NCBI GenBank assembly: GCA_963575745.1
Contig: CAUYUJ010021068.1
Location: 57,527-121,526 of the forward strand
Source: Prorocentrum cordatum
Taxonomy: Eukaryota; Sar; Dinophyceae; Prorocentrales; Prorocentraceae
Reading direction: 5' to 3'
DNA length: 64,000 bases
Below the pieces are notes generated by a model. It saw only the letters and a list, made by a program, of their open reading frames with translations. It did no database searches and had not been told where the DNA came from. Position 1 is the stretch's first letter. Every line of letters begins with the position of its first letter. The translations under genes and the position numbers were made by a program. This document shows positions 1-10,892 of this stretch, piece after piece.

Positions 1-379
1 AGGGCTGCTGCTACGGTGGCGTGCGCTCTGCTGCAACCCATCTAGGGTGGTGGGTGCCCAGTTGCGCTGTTCCGCCGATTCGGATTCGGATTCTCGTGAC
101 CGACCGTAAACCGTAAAAAAAGAACCAAGGTGGACGGTTTACCGCCGGCCTCCAGTTCCGGCGCGCTGGGGGGCTAGTCGGCAAAAACATATCGACGGTT
201 GTTTTTTGACGTATTACAATTGAATTTTTCGAAATTTGAAAATTCGTTAGAGCTCTAGTATTTCCCCCCCAATCTTCTATCTGATTCCCGCTCGCCATCT
301 CAAACGCAGGTCGATCGGGTACTTGTTACTGCCAAAAAGCACTCCGGCGGGATCGGCTGTTGAGTGTCATCTTGGCAGG
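1..379. other. No gene recognised
   Basis: Comparatively AT-rich stretch just ahead of the first tandem array. Open frames are short and resemble no family I know. Confidence 0.5.
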
Positions 380-1862
380 GACTGTCGGTTTTCTGAACTT
401 AACTCAAGCTCTAGAAGAGCTACAGAGCTGGTAGGCACACCTAATCGATTCAGAGTCATTAGGCGCGTTAGTCTTACGTATCTAGATGTCCGAACTCGGT
501 CTGCTACCAGAGCTGGGTTCGCAAAACTATTCGCACTCTGCGAATAGTTTCAGAGATGATGATGAGCTTCTTGATGTAACTCGAGCTGCAGATGAGCTAC
601 AGAGCTGTTTGGCACAGGAATGAAAGATAATCATTTGGCGCGCTAGTCTACAGTATCTAGATGCCTGAACTCGGTGTGCTACCAGAGCTGTGTCTGACAA
701 ACTATTTGTACCCTGCTTTTTTTCCAGAGGTGATGATGGTTTCTGGACTTATCTCGAGCTGCAGATGAGTTGCAGAGCTGTTCGGCACAGTAATCGGAAG
801 GAAATCATCATGAGCGCTAGTCTGATCTAGACGCCCGAGCTCGGTCTGCTACCAGAGCTGGGTTCGAACAGCTCCTCGTACTCTGCTAATTTAGTATGGA
901 GAGGATGATGAGTTTCTTGATGTCACCCGAGCTGCAGATGAGCTACAGAGCTGTTTGGCACAGCAATCATAAGGAAATCATCCGAAGCGCTTGTGTCGAG
1001 TATCTAGATGCCCGAACTCGGTCTGCTATCAGAGCTGAGTCCGAAAACATATTTGTACTCTGCTCATTTTTTCGGAGAGGATGATGAGTTGTTTTTGGTA
1101 ACTCGAGCTGCAGATAAACTATGAGGCTGTTCGGCACAGCAATCGAAAGCAATTCATCAGAAGCGCTAGTTTCAAGTATCGAGGTGTCCGAATCGGTCTG
1201 CTACCAGAACTGGGTCAGAAAAAACTATGTGTCCCCTGTTTTTCTCTGACATGACGATGCGTTTCGAGATGTAACTCGAGCTGCGGATGAGCCAAAGAGC
1301 TGTTCAGCACAGCATGCGACAGACAATCATCAGAAACGCTAGTCTATCTAGGTGCCCGAACTCGGTCTGCTCCCAGAGCTGGATCCGAAACACTATTCGT
1401 ACACTGCTACTTTCTAGAGATCATGATCAGTTTCTTGACCGATCTCGAGCTGTAGATGAGCATCCAGATGCCCGAACTCGGTCTGCTACCAGAGCTGGGT
1501 TCGAACAACTCTGCGTACTCTGCTGATTTCTCTACGAGTTTATGCCGACTTTCCTACTGTAACTCGAGCTGCAGATGAGTTCAGAGCTGTTTGGCTCCAC
1601 ATTCGGGTTAACATCACCAGAAGCCCTAGTCTCACGTATCTAGGTGCTGAACTCGGTCTGCTTCCAGAGTTGGAGCCGACAAAACTGGTAGCAATTTCTT
1701 CAGAGATGACGATGCCTCTCTTGATGTAGCTCGAGCTGCAGATGAGATTAGAGTTGTTCGGCACAGCAATCTGACGAAGATCATCAGGGGCGCTCGCTGC
1801 AAACGCCCACATGTTTGGAATCGGTCGGCTACCAGAGCTGGACTCAAACAACTATTCGTACT
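380..1862. repeat. Degenerate tandem array, unit about 170 bp
   Basis: The landmark CTCGAGCTGCAGATGAG recurs near 580, 758, 928, 1101, 1276, 1443, 1562 and 1729, giving spacings of about 167-178 bp and one short unit of about 119 bp. A second landmark, CTACCAGAGCTGGGTTCGAA, recurs in register, and each unit ends with an ACTATTCGTACTCTGCT-like stretch. Copies differ by many substitutions and small indels, so the array is old. No unit encodes a recognisable peptide. Confidence 0.85.
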
Positions 1863-2270
1863 CCTGCTTCTCGTCCTCTTCCTTCTTCTCCTTCTCCTCT
1901 TCTTCCTTCCTTTACTCTCCTTCTCCTCCTTTTCCCCATGCCCTTACTGTTCCTCCTTCTCCGCATCTTCCGCATCTCGTCGTCATCAGCGTTCCTCTTC
2001 TCCCTCTCCACCTTTCCCCTTCCTGCTCGTCGTCCTGCTCTTCCTCCTCCCCCTCCTTCTCCTCCGCCTGCTCCTTCCTCTCCTCCTCCTTCTCTTCCTC
2101 AGCTTCCTCCATCTCCTTTTCCTCCTCACTCCTTCTTCTCCTCCCCGCCCCTCCCCGCCCGCGAGCCGTCTCGCTCACCCCGCCCGCCCTCCCAACGCAT
2201 ACGGAACACCCGAGCCTGGCCCGAGCCGCAGCGTATGCAGCAGTCGTCATTGGATGGGCAGCTACTGGGG
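1863..2270. other. CT-rich low-complexity DNA, no gene
   Basis: Polypyrimidine sequence dominated by TTCCTCCTC-type runs on the plus strand. Long frames through it are compositional artefacts. Confidence 0.6.
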
Positions 2271-2521
2271 GCGAGTTCCGCCGCCGCCGCCTCCGCCGCC
2301 GCCGCCGCCGCCCGCCGCCGCAGCCGCGCCGCCGCCGCCGCCGCCCGCCGCCGCTGTCCGTCGCCGCCGCCGCCGCGCCGCCCGCCGCCGCTGTCCGCAA
2401 CCGCAGCCGCCGCGCCGCCCACCGCCGCTTCTGCCGCCGCCGCCGCCGCCGTCGCCCCCGCTTCCCAATCGCCGCCGCCGCAGCCGCTGCCGCCGCAGCC
2501 GCTGCCGCCACCTCTGCCGCC

Positions 2522-2557
<36 letters not shown>

Positions 2558-2634
2558 CCCGCCGCCGCCGCCGCCGCCGCCACCGCCGCAGCCGCCGCAG
2601 CCGCGTCCCCCGCCGCAGCCGCCGCAGCCGCCAA
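2271..2634. repeat. (CCG)n microsatellite, about 360 bp
   Basis: Near-continuous CCG/GCC triplets with occasional CAG and GTC interruptions. It translates as poly-Pro, poly-Ala or poly-Arg in every frame, and none of these is likely to be a real protein. Confidence 0.9.
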
Positions 2635-2640
2635 GTGTAT

Positions 2641-3251
2641 TGTGCATTGCTTTTTGACAGAGATGGTAGGGGGAGGCCGCATCGGGTTCGCTGTGCATGT
2701 GTTTTGGATTGTTTTGTATTGTGTTTTTTACAAGGGATGTTGGGGGAGGGCCCCCCCGCGTTGACCCTGGTTGGCTCCCAGTCGTTTCGGGAGGGGGTGT
2801 ATATATTAGGGAGCAGTGATGACCCCCTCCCCGAGGAAACTCCCCAAACCACCTACGCCCAGAGGGCTGGTGGGATTTCGCGGAGCATCTGTAACATGTG
2901 GCAGCGTGTTCCATTTGTAAATTTGAGGTTTCGGCTTGTGGTCAGCATCATATAGCTTATTTTCAACTTCTCTTCAGTTTGCCGTTCGCACAAGCGATAA
3001 TGCTCATTGGAGCTGTCCAAGGTTCGAACGCAGATGCCTACAATGAGGAAGGAGTTTTATGCGCAACTGCGTATTCACATGCTGCCGTGCGATTGATGTT
3101 CCCTCTCTTGCGCGTGAGGTGCTGAAATCAATTATATATCTGGTCATCTGTTTTCGGGTGAACATGCATGGAGCCCCAACCAGCAGTTGACATGCAGAAG
3201 TAGGTGCTGCACACCTTGAACGAGTCAGCTTGATGTGCCATCGCCGGAAGC
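2641..3251. other. No gene recognised
   Basis: Mixed-composition unique sequence without a repeat structure or a recognisable frame. Confidence 0.45.
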
Positions 3252-3281
3252 TTCGGCCCAAGTTTAGTGCCGCTGCGAGAG

Positions 3282-3378
3282 ATGAAGGGCCCCGCGCATG
3301 GCGTGCGTCTCGTACCGCTCTTGGCCGCGACGACGCTCTCTGTGGTGCAGACGTCGGTCATATCGAGTGTTCACAAAC
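3282..3378 (+). CDS. Possible 5' exon with a hydrophobic leader
   Basis: An ATG at 3282 opens a frame whose first residues, MKGPAHGVRLVPLLAATTLS, look like a signal peptide or signal anchor. A GTGAGT donor-like site follows at 3379. About 20 bases ahead of the ATG, 3252-3262 reads TTCGGCCCAAG, which matches 9 of 11 bases of the dinoflagellate SL 3' end (TTTGGCTCAAG). The SL match is short and may be chance. No downstream exon was found, and the frame also stays open to 3557 if no splice occurs. Product unknown. Confidence 0.22.
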
Positions 3379-3569
3379 GTGAGTCTTTCGGCGCAGTCGC
3401 TGAAAGAGTTACCGAAAACTTCTACGGCGAATCACCGCCATTTGGAAGGGCATGTGTGGCCGAACGTTGCGGCCAGAGCTCGGCCAAAGTAGGATCAGGT
3501 GTCCCCCCGGCCGTTGTGGAAACGCTTCGGGGAACACGTCGGGAGAAAAAACAATAAGATGAGGCGAGA

Positions 3570-5330
3570 TCTCTTCAGGCTTTCCTGGAGGCTGCTTCGG
3601 AGGTCTCTTAGGGGCCGCTCGGGCCGTGTTGGTCTATAACATTCTGGTCCATCTTGAGTGCATCTTGCGCTGTTGTGGAAACATCTCGCGGCCATCTTGG
3701 GCCGTCTTGGGGCCATCCTCGACGTCTTGGAGGCATCTTGGAGGCCGTCTTCAGCCACCTTGGCTGTCTAGGAGCGGGAAGACCGATGACCTGGGAAGTT
3801 TACGGCTCCTTATGGGGCGCTTGTGAGGCCATTCCAGGACCCTCTTGGGGCCATCCTAGACGTATTGGAGGTATGTTGGAGGCCGTGTTCAGCCATCTTG
3901 GTTGCCTTGGAGCGGGAAGACCGATGACCTGAGAAGTTTTCGGGTCCTTATGGGGCGCCTTGGAAACCATCTTGTGGCCGTCCGGAGCGGGAAGGCTTAC
4001 GACCTGGGAAGTTTGTGGGTGCTTACGGGGTAGGATGGCCGATGAGCCTGGCAGTTTATCCAGCTGGCTGCGGCAAAACCCGCCACTGTGCCTGTGCAGC
4101 AGCGCAGAAGGAAGGAGGCTGAGTGTAGGAACAGCGCAAACCCGACGAGTAGTCTGCATTGAGGCGGGTCGTGATCCCGACCTCGTCTTGGTTCGCGCGT
4201 TAGGGAGGAGGAGGAGGAGGAGGAGGAGGAGGAGGAGGAGGAGGAGGAGGACACGGCTTCTTGGGTTTCTTGGGGCTTATTAGGGGGTTCCTGGGAGCTT
4301 CCTGAACGTTTCTTGGGGGCCTCTTGGGGGCCTCTTGGGGGCCTCTTTCGGGCCTCGTTGGGCCGTTTCAGGGGGCTCAAGCTCAGTATGACGCCTATGG
4401 AGGCCGCCTTGGGGGCTCCTGGGCCGTGTTGGTGCCCTCTTGGAGCGGTTCACGGCCGTCATGGGGTTCTCTTGGGGGCCTCTTGGGCGATCTCTGGGTT
4501 CTTCTCGTACCGACTTCGGGCTCTCTTGAGGACCTCCCGGATTGTCTTGGAGCTATCTTGGAGCTATCTTTGACGCCTCGTGGGGGCCTCTTGGGCTGTC
4601 TTGGGCGGTCGGAAACCCGAACAGGTGAGAACCTCGAACTATTTCAAAGATTTGAGGGAAACCAATGGTTTTAGCCCCTTCGGGCTCTCCCAGGGGGGCC
4701 TCTTGGAGAGCTCTTGGGGCCGTCTTGCGGGCTTCTTGATCTGTCTTGAGGCTGTTTTGGGAGCCTCTTGGGCCGTCTTGGGCCATTTTGGGCCATCTTT
4801 GCGTCATCTTGGCTGCCTTGAAAGCAGTCCTGGAGGCCATGAGGCTCCCAAGAAGGTCTCAAGACAGATCAAGAGGCCCCCAAGACGGCCCTAGAGGTCT
4901 CCCAGAGGCCCCAGGAGAGTCCGATGAGTCCAACACCAGTGATCTACTCCATATTTTTGAAGGATTCTGGGGTTCTGGCTTTCCGACCGCCCACAACAGG
5001 CCAAGAGGCCTCTCTGGGCGGTCTTGATGCTCTCTTGGAGCGCTTCAGGGCCGTCTTGTGGCCCTCTTTGGGAGCCCCTTGGGCGATCTTTGGGTTCTCT
5101 TGGGCCGGCTTGGGGCCCTCTTGGGAGTCTCTTGGGCTAACTTGGAATTATCTTGGAGGCCTCTTGGAAGCGTCTTGGGTGGTTGGAAACACCGGAGGAA
5201 AATCAATGGTTTTGGGACTCTCAGGCTGTCCAGGAAGGCCTCTCAGAGCTCTGGGGCCGTCTTGGGTGCCTCTTGGGCCGTCTTGAGGTCCTCTTGGGCT
5301 AGCTATCTTGAGCCGTCTCGAGGCTTTCTT
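3570..5330. repeat. CTTGG/GGCC-rich degenerate repeat tract
   Basis: Sequence built from variants of TCTTGGGGGCCTCTTGGGCCG at irregular spacing, with a (GGA)n run at 4204-4252. Longer blocks recur around 4612-4690, 4916-5000 and 5180-5230, each containing a GGTCGGAAAC.-like start or a CAATGGTTTT-like end. A related tract lies at 28230-28720. The open frames in it are artefacts of CTTGG periodicity. Confidence 0.7.
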
Positions 5331-6490
5331 TGTGGGTCCTTACGCGGTGGGGAGACGAATGAGCAGGGCATTTATGGGCCTTTCCGGATGGCAGGTGCGA
5401 TCGGCCGCAGGCCCACTGGGAACCTTTCCAAATGACCATGGAGTTTGGCACGCCGTGCTTGTGGCAAGCATAGGGAGCGGGGGATCTACTGGCCTTCGGC
5501 CCATCTCGCCACCGTGCTGGGGTTGTGGGTCGCAGGCCTCTCGGGGCACTCTTGGACCGCTTTGGGGCGTTCGTGGCTCCGGAGAAGTCATACGGGAAGC
5601 GCCATGGAGCCGCGGGCGGCACGCCAGGAGCCCTGGAATCTTTGAGAATTTGGGGTCCGGATTGAGGACGACAAGGGACAGGGCACTCCAACTCGTGCCT
5701 TGCGGCACGGTGGCGGACTTCGGGCGAGGGGTTGACACGGGGTGCCCACAACCACAATCACAGCGCAGTCACTGCAGGCCCTGGTGAGTCGGCTGGGCTT
5801 TGGGGGACGCCAGGAGAACAGTACGTAAGGGCATGTCTCTTCAGGATGTGGGTCGGAATGGAGTTGACTGGGTGGGGGTTGGAGTGCATGAAATGGTGGC
5901 GGCAGGTCGGACCCGTCACGCAGGGACCGCGGTGAGGGGGATGGGGTGGCCAGGGAAGCAGAGTGGAGTGCGATGATCTGCTCGTGAGCAAGCAGAGCTA
6001 CCAATGAACGATCGTCGTCATCGTCCTCGTCCTCGTCCTCGTCCTCGTCGTCGTCGTCGTCGTCGCCGTCGTTGTCGTCATCGTCGTCGTCGTCGCGGTT
6101 GTGCTCGTCGTCGGGGCGGCGGCGGGGGCTCGCTGGCGCCAGGCAGCCTCCACGCTTGGCGCCGCCCTGGCACAGGAGCTGAAGGCGGCGGATGGCGAGG
6201 CAGCGGGGCTGTCTGCGGCACCATCGGCCCGGCTGCGCTCGACGATGCTTCTGTCGCGGTCTTGGTCTTTGGCGCGTGCGGTCCTGGCTTGTCCTCCCCT
6301 CCCTCTCCTCCGCCGCTGGCACGGGCGGGCTGGAGCCTGGAGTCCCGGCTGTTTTGTTTCCGGACCAGGGCCAGTCTGATTGCCACTTCCCGCCGTGCCG
6401 GCTGGGTCGCTTGGGAATCAACAAATTGTCGCGGTCTTAGTCCTGGTGGAGGGCATGCACGCCTGGTCCGCGGCCCTTGTCCGCCTCTCG
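5331..6490. other. No gene recognised; contains (CGT)n at 6007-6110
   Basis: GC-rich sequence. The CGT/CGTCCT run at 6007-6110 produces long Asp/Glu or Arg frames on the two strands. No conserved motif was seen in the rest. Confidence 0.5.
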
Positions 6491-6500
6491 GAGGTAGGTT

Positions 6501-6600
6501 CAAGCCGGACCTGTCCCTCTTCATGAGGAATTTCCAACAATAGTGAAATAATAGTTTGGGGACGATTTTTTTGATTATGTTTCCCGGAAAGGGCAGAGGC
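6501..6600 (+). mobile_element. 5' part of the GTCGGGC TIR element (partial copy)
   Basis: The segment starts CCGGACCTGTCCCTCTTCA, then has GGAATTTCCAACAATAGT and GGGGACGATTTTT. This matches the left half of the complete copies at 13696, 23176 and 30361. The right terminus is not recognisable downstream, so the copy is truncated or rearranged. Confidence 0.6.
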
Positions 6601-6699
6601 CCAGGGTTCTCTTTTAGTATTGTTACCCCCGGTTTTGACTTGAAGGGGGCCGGCGGAATTATTTTGCGATAAATGATGAGTTTAAAGGAGGCCAGCGGA

Positions 6700-6960
6700 A
6701 CTATTTTTGAGGACGTCTCAGGCGAAACACTTGTTTTTCAGAATTTGTTGAGGATGTCTCGAGCGAAACGCTGGTTTTGCAGAGTTAGGGGATGTCTCGA
6801 GCGGGGGCCTCGTGGGGGGCCAGAATTCAGAGGATGTCTCAGGCGAAATGCTTGTTTTCACGTCCCGCTCGCAGGAATTCCGAGGATGTCTCGCACGTGC
6901 CGCGTCCCGCGCGCAGGAATTTCGAGGATGGCTTGACTAATTCGCTTGTTTTTCCAGGAT
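6700..6960. repeat. Short irregular tandem repeat (GAGGATGTCTC)
   Basis: About six units beginning GAGGATGTCTCGAGCGAAA and continuing into GCTTGTTTTTC-like or CGCAGGAATTC-like sequence, at 6703, 6751, 6790, 6832, 6884 and 6925. Spacing is 40-55 bp. Confidence 0.7.
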
Positions 6961-6984
6961 TTCCTTGGCCACACAGGGGGGTAT

Positions 6985-8110
6985 GTAACATGTTCTGCCC
7001 GAGCTGGCACTACGTCGCTTCACGTGTCCAGGGCACCCAGGTGGGTATCTAACATGGTGGTCTCGAGTTGGTACCACGTTTTCCCGTGTCCTGGCCACAC
7101 AGGTGGGTATCTAACATGGTAGTCCCGCGCTGGAACCACGTGTTTTCAAGTGTACAGGCCACCCAGGCGGGTATCTAACATGTTGGTCCCGAGCTGGAAC
7201 CACGTGTTTCACCTGTCGAGGCCATTCAGGGAGTGTCTAAGATGGTGGTCCCGCGCTGGAACCACGTGTTGTCACGTGCCCAGGTCGCCCAGAGGGTGTA
7301 TCTAACATGGTGGCCCCGTGTAACCGCGTGTTTTCACGTGTCCACGCCACCCGGGGGTATCTAACATGGTGGTCCTGAGCTGGAACCGCGTGCTTTTACA
7401 TGTCCAAGCCACCCATGAGGTATCTAACATGGTGGTCCCGAGCTGGAACCACCTGTTTTCACGTGCCCAGGCCACCCAGCGGTTATCTAACATGGTGGTC
7501 CAGCGCTGGAACCACGTGTTTTCACGTGTGCAGGCCACTCAGGTGAGTATCTGACATGGTGGTCCCGAGCTGGAACCGCGTGTTTTCACATATCCACGCC
7601 ACCCAGGGGGGTATCTAACATGGGCCTCCTGGATCCTTCCTGGGACTCGGAACGGAACGCCGAGAGTTTATTTGTATTAGGTATCGATTCGTTTACCTCT
7701 TGGCCTCCAGGCGCCTCTGGGCGTTCCTGGACCCTCCTGCGCTCCAGACGACCGCTTGTTAGATATCCCCCCTGGGTGGGCTGGACCACGTGTTTTTACG
7801 CGTGCAGGCCACCCAGGGGGTATCTAACATGGTGGGCCCGAGCTGGAATCATATGTTTTTACGTGTCCAGGCCACCCAGGGGGATATCTAACATGGTTGT
7901 CCCGAGCTTGAACCACGTGTTTTCACGTATCCAGGCCACCCATGGGGGTATCTAACATGATTGTTCTGAGCAAGGACCACGTGTTGTAACGAGTCCAGGC
8001 TATTCAGGGGTGTATATAGCATGGTTTCCCGAGCTGGCACCATGTGTTTTTAGGTGTCCAGGCCATCCAGGGGGATATCTAACATGGTTGCCCCGAGCAA
8101 GGACCATGCA
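6985..8110. repeat. Tandem array, unit about 63 bp
   Basis: Roughly sixteen copies of a unit with landmarks GTATCTAACATGGTGGTCCC, GAGCTGGAACCACGTG and TTTTCACGTGTCCAGGCCAC. Starts fall near 7046, 7107, 7170, 7240, 7299, 7357, 7420, 7486, 7548 and 7611, then resume at 7825, 7886 and 7950. A non-repeat block at 7622-7785 interrupts the array. It is not a CRISPR array: there are no short constant repeats with unique spacers. Confidence 0.85.
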
Positions 8111-8117
8111 TTTTAAC

Positions 8118-8859
8118 GTTCCGTAGCGCATCCCCTCGGCAAGTCCCGCGGTGCGTCCCCGTGGCACGTCTCCTGGCACGTCGCCTGGCGCGTCTCTTGG
8201 GACGTTCCGCGGCGCGTCCTCCTGGCATGTTCCCCTGTCAATTAGCTCTCGGGCAGCTACCATGTGCTGAGGCAGCTCGAGCTTAAGATCCAGATCAGTT
8301 CGGTCAGGACTCGGATGCAAAGGAGGACTCGATCCACAACGCCATAGAGCACAATCGCGGCATGGCACATCGCAGTTCAGCACAGCGCAGCGCAGCACAG
8401 CCCTCGGCACGGTACATCAAGATCGATACACTCAGCATTGCAACTTGGCACGTTCTGTGGCGCGTCCCGTGGCGAGTCCCCCTGGCACGTCGCGCGGCGC
8501 GTCCCCTGGCACGTCCCGTGGCACGTCCATTGGCACGTTCCGTAGCGCGTCCCCTCGGCACGTCCCGCGGTGCGTCTTCGTGGCACGTCCCTTGGCACGT
8601 CGCCTGGCGTGTCCCTTGGGACGTTCCGCGGCGCGTCCTCCGGGCATGTTCCCCTGTCAATTTGCTCTCGGGCAGCTACCATGTGCTGAGGCAGCTCGAG
8701 CTTAAGATCCAGATCAGTTCGGTCAGGACTCGGATGCAAAGGAGGACTTGATCCACAACGCTATAGAGCACAATCGCGGCATGGCGCATCGCAATTCAGC
8801 ACGGCGCTGCACAGCACAGCCCTCGGCACGGTACATCAAGATCGATATACTCAGCATTG
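8118..8859. repeat. Direct duplication of about 322 bp (8118-8440 and 8537-8859)
   Basis: The two copies align at a constant offset of 419 bases with only scattered differences. Each begins in a CGTCCCNTGGCACG minisatellite and runs through a shared unique part ending GGTACATCAAGATCGATA. The 96 bp between them is more of the same CGTCCC/TGGCACG minisatellite. This is a recent segmental duplication. Confidence 0.9.
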
Positions 8860-8914
8860 CGTTTGCCCGTCGCCCAATCAGGTGTCTTTGAAACGTTGCC
8901 GTGCCTTACATGTC

Positions 8915-9022
8915 TATATTCCTTTCCGGGGTCGTGGGTCGATCATGTTGAGATTTTCGAGTTTTTCTTGATTGCTTTGGTTCGCCGCAAAATCCGCCTG
9001 TAGGAGGACATGCCCGACCTGA
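8915..9022 (+). mobile_element. 3' part of the GTCGGGC TIR element (partial copy)
   Basis: The right end is clear: TCGCCGCAAAATCCGCCTG, then TAGGAGGACATGCCCGACCTGA, the same as the right termini of the complete copies. The left TIR is missing or diverged. Confidence 0.65.
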
Positions 9023-9671
9023 AGGTAGGAGCGCAAAAGTGCAGGAGTCTTAAGAGGCCACTCGCCCCCCCCATGCGAGCGGAGGGGGGGGGGGGCCGTG
9101 GGTGGGGGGGCAGCGCAGGAGGTGGGGCCTGAGGCCTTGGGAGAGGTGGAGAGGAGAAGAGGAGCGAGCTGACAAGCGAACCGAATCCCTGAGACGGACC
9201 GTCGCTGTGGTGTCAGGGGTGCCCACCCCACTGACAACGAAGGAAACGTGGTGAGTGGTGCGCCACAAACCCACAAAGCGCATAGTGAAGGTGTCCAGAT
9301 ATCCCACTGCCGATGACGGGCGCTGGGTACGCCAAGAGCGTCAGGGGAACGGACCTCTGGACACCCTGCCCCGAAGGTGTTCGATAAGCATGAGCACCGA
9401 GAAGACAGTGTAGCCCAAACAGTGAGCACGCCACTCAATTGATAGCGAAGCACGCCTGGTGGGTGTGGCACACAGGCGCGACAGCATACGCCTCCACCAC
9501 CACGAAGCCGTGCATCCTGCAGGACGCCTGTATCCATATCTTCCACTACTGTCGACACACGCTGGGTGTGCAAGCACGGTCAACGAAGGATATTGAAACA
9601 CGCATGGTTCCTGGTGTCCTAAGGGGTGGCCTGTTCCCCGGGTGTTCGTCCCCTCCTGCTCTACGTGCACG
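9023..9671. other. No gene recognised
   Basis: Unique sequence upstream of the aminotransferase SL relicts. A minus-strand frame across 8914-9573 shows no known motif and is probably chance. Confidence 0.45.
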
Positions 9672-9693
9672 TCCGTAGCTACCTTGGCTCAAG
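9672..9693 (+). other. Relict spliced-leader sequence (full length)
   Basis: Twenty-two bases match the dinoflagellate SL (DCCGTAGCCATTTTGGCTCAAG) at 19 positions. The differences are C to T at position 9 and TT to CC at positions 11-12. The 3' end CTTGGCTCAAG is intact except for those changes. In dinoflagellates the SL is added to mRNA by trans-splicing, so a genomic copy upstream of a gene indicates that the gene was reinserted from a reverse-transcribed mature mRNA. Confidence 0.85.
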
Positions 9694-9708
9694 CCATCTT
9701 GTCTCGAG
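9694..9708 (+). other. Second, truncated SL relict in tandem
   Basis: Fifteen bases (CCATCTTGTCTCGAG) directly abut the first relict and match 12 of 15 bases of the truncated SL form CCATTTTGGCTCAAG. A full relict followed by a 15-base relict is the known signature of more than one round of trans-splicing and cDNA reinsertion, the inner copy being the older one. Confidence 0.75.
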
Positions 9709-9785
9709 CGAGGGTTCGAGAGCCAGGCCCGGAGGCGGCACCGCGGTCAGCATCTTGCCCAGGGGTTAAAGCCCGCCCCGCAGCG

Positions 9786-10892
9786 ATGGCAGAGGGCCGC
9801 ATCTACAACTTCTCTGCCGGCCCCAGTCAGATGCCGCTGGAGGTGCTCGAGGAGGTGCAGAAGGAGCTCGTGAACTACAAGGGCACGGGGATGAGCGTCA
9901 TGGAGATGTCGCACCGCTCCAAGGAGTACATGGCCATCGCCGCCGAGGCCGAGAAGAATCTCAGGGACATCTACGGGATCCCGGGCGACTACAAGGTGTT
10001 CTTTGCGCAGGGCGGCGCGACCCTGCAGTTCTCCTCCGTGCCCCTCAACATGCTCGGCTCGAAGGCCAAGGCCGACTACGTCGTCACCGGCCAGTGGAGC
10101 GACAAGGCGTCCAAGGAGTGCAAGAAGTACGGCGTCCCGAACAACGTCTGTGACACCAAGGCGACCAAGTACACCTCTATCCCAGCGGTTTCCACCTGGA
10201 AGATTGACAAGGAGGCCGCGTACATCCACTACTGCGCTAACGAGACCGTGAACGGCGTCGAGTTCAGCTACACGCCCGACGTCGGAGACGTGCCTCTCGT
10301 CGCAGACATGTCGTCCAACTTTGTATCCAAGCCGATCGACGTGTCGAAGCACGCGTACATCTATGCGGGCGCGCAGAAGAACCTCGGCCCTGCTGGTATA
10401 TCCATCGGCATCCTGCATCCTAAGTTTGCCGACGGCTCAAGCGAGTTGAAGATTTGCCCCACTTACTGCAGTTTTAAGACCATGGCGGATAATGGTTCTA
10501 TGTACAACACTCCAGCAAGCTTTACGTGGTATGTCATCGGTGAGTACCTCAAGTACACCAAGAAGGTTGGTGGCGTGCAGCACTGGGCCGAGCAGTCTGA
10601 CAAGAAGGCCGGCCTCATCTACGGCATCATCGACGGCTCCGACGGCTTCTACAATTGCCCCGTGGAGAAGAGCAGCCGGTCCCGCATGAACGTGCCCTTC
10701 ACAATCGCGGGCGGCGACGAGGCCATGGAGAAGAAGTTTTTGGACGATGCCAAGAAGGTAAACCTGTTCACGCTGGCTGGGCACCGCTCGGTGGGCGGTT
10801 GCCGGGCATCGCTCTACAACGGCATGCCCCTCGAGGGCGTCGAGAAGCTCGGGGACTTCATGAAGTCTTTCATGGACGAGAATCGCAAGTAA
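9786..10892 (+). CDS. serC/PSAT1: Phosphoserine aminotransferase
   Basis: PLP enzyme of serine synthesis that converts 3-phosphohydroxypyruvate plus glutamate to O-phosphoserine and 2-oxoglutarate. The 368-residue product starts with the family N-terminus (RIYNFSAGPSQMP) and has the usual length. Visible motifs in order: GGATLQFS (phosphate/PLP cup), TGQWSDKA, VADMSSNF (cofactor-binding Asp), the PLP lysine in AGAQKNLGPAG at residue 198 (codon 10377-10379), RSRMNVPF, and GHRSVGGCRASLYN near the C-terminus. I chose the ATG at 9786 because it gives the family start; the frame is open upstream to 9642 but there it only reads through the SL relicts. No intron interrupts the gene, consistent with retroposition. 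No targeting peptide is evident, so a cytosolic enzyme is most likely. The coding region is intact. Confidence 0.97.
   Translation: MAEGRIYNFSAGPSQMPLEVLEEVQKELVNYKGTGMSVMEMSHRSKEYMAIAAEAEKNLRDIYGIPGDYKVFFAQGGATLQFSSVPLNMLGSKAKADYVVTGQWSDKASKECKKYGVPNNVCDTKATKYTSIPAVSTWKIDKEAAYIHYCANETVNGVEFSYTPDVGDVPLVADMSSNFVSKPIDVSKHAYIYAGAQKNLGPAGISIGILHPKFADGSSELKICPTYCSFKTMADNGSMYNTPASFTWYVIGEYLKYTKKVGGVQHWAEQSDKKAGLIYGIIDGSDGFYNCPVEKSSRSRMNVPFTIAGGDEAMEKKFLDDAKKVNLFTLAGHRSVGGCRASLYNGMPLEGVEKLGDFMKSFMDENRK

Noticed and set aside
5588-6424. 278-codon minus-strand frame with an acidic tract
   Set aside because: The Asp/Glu run is the complement of a (CGT)n microsatellite, and the remainder has no recognisable domain or splice support.
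6985-8110. CRISPR-like array
   Set aside because: Units of about 63 bp diverge along their whole length, with no constant repeat and variable spacer partition. The genome is also eukaryotic.
8121-8143. SL-like CCGTAGCGCATCCCCTCGGCAAG
   Set aside because: It is one phase of the CGTCCC/TGGCACG minisatellite. The middle does not match the SL and no gene follows.
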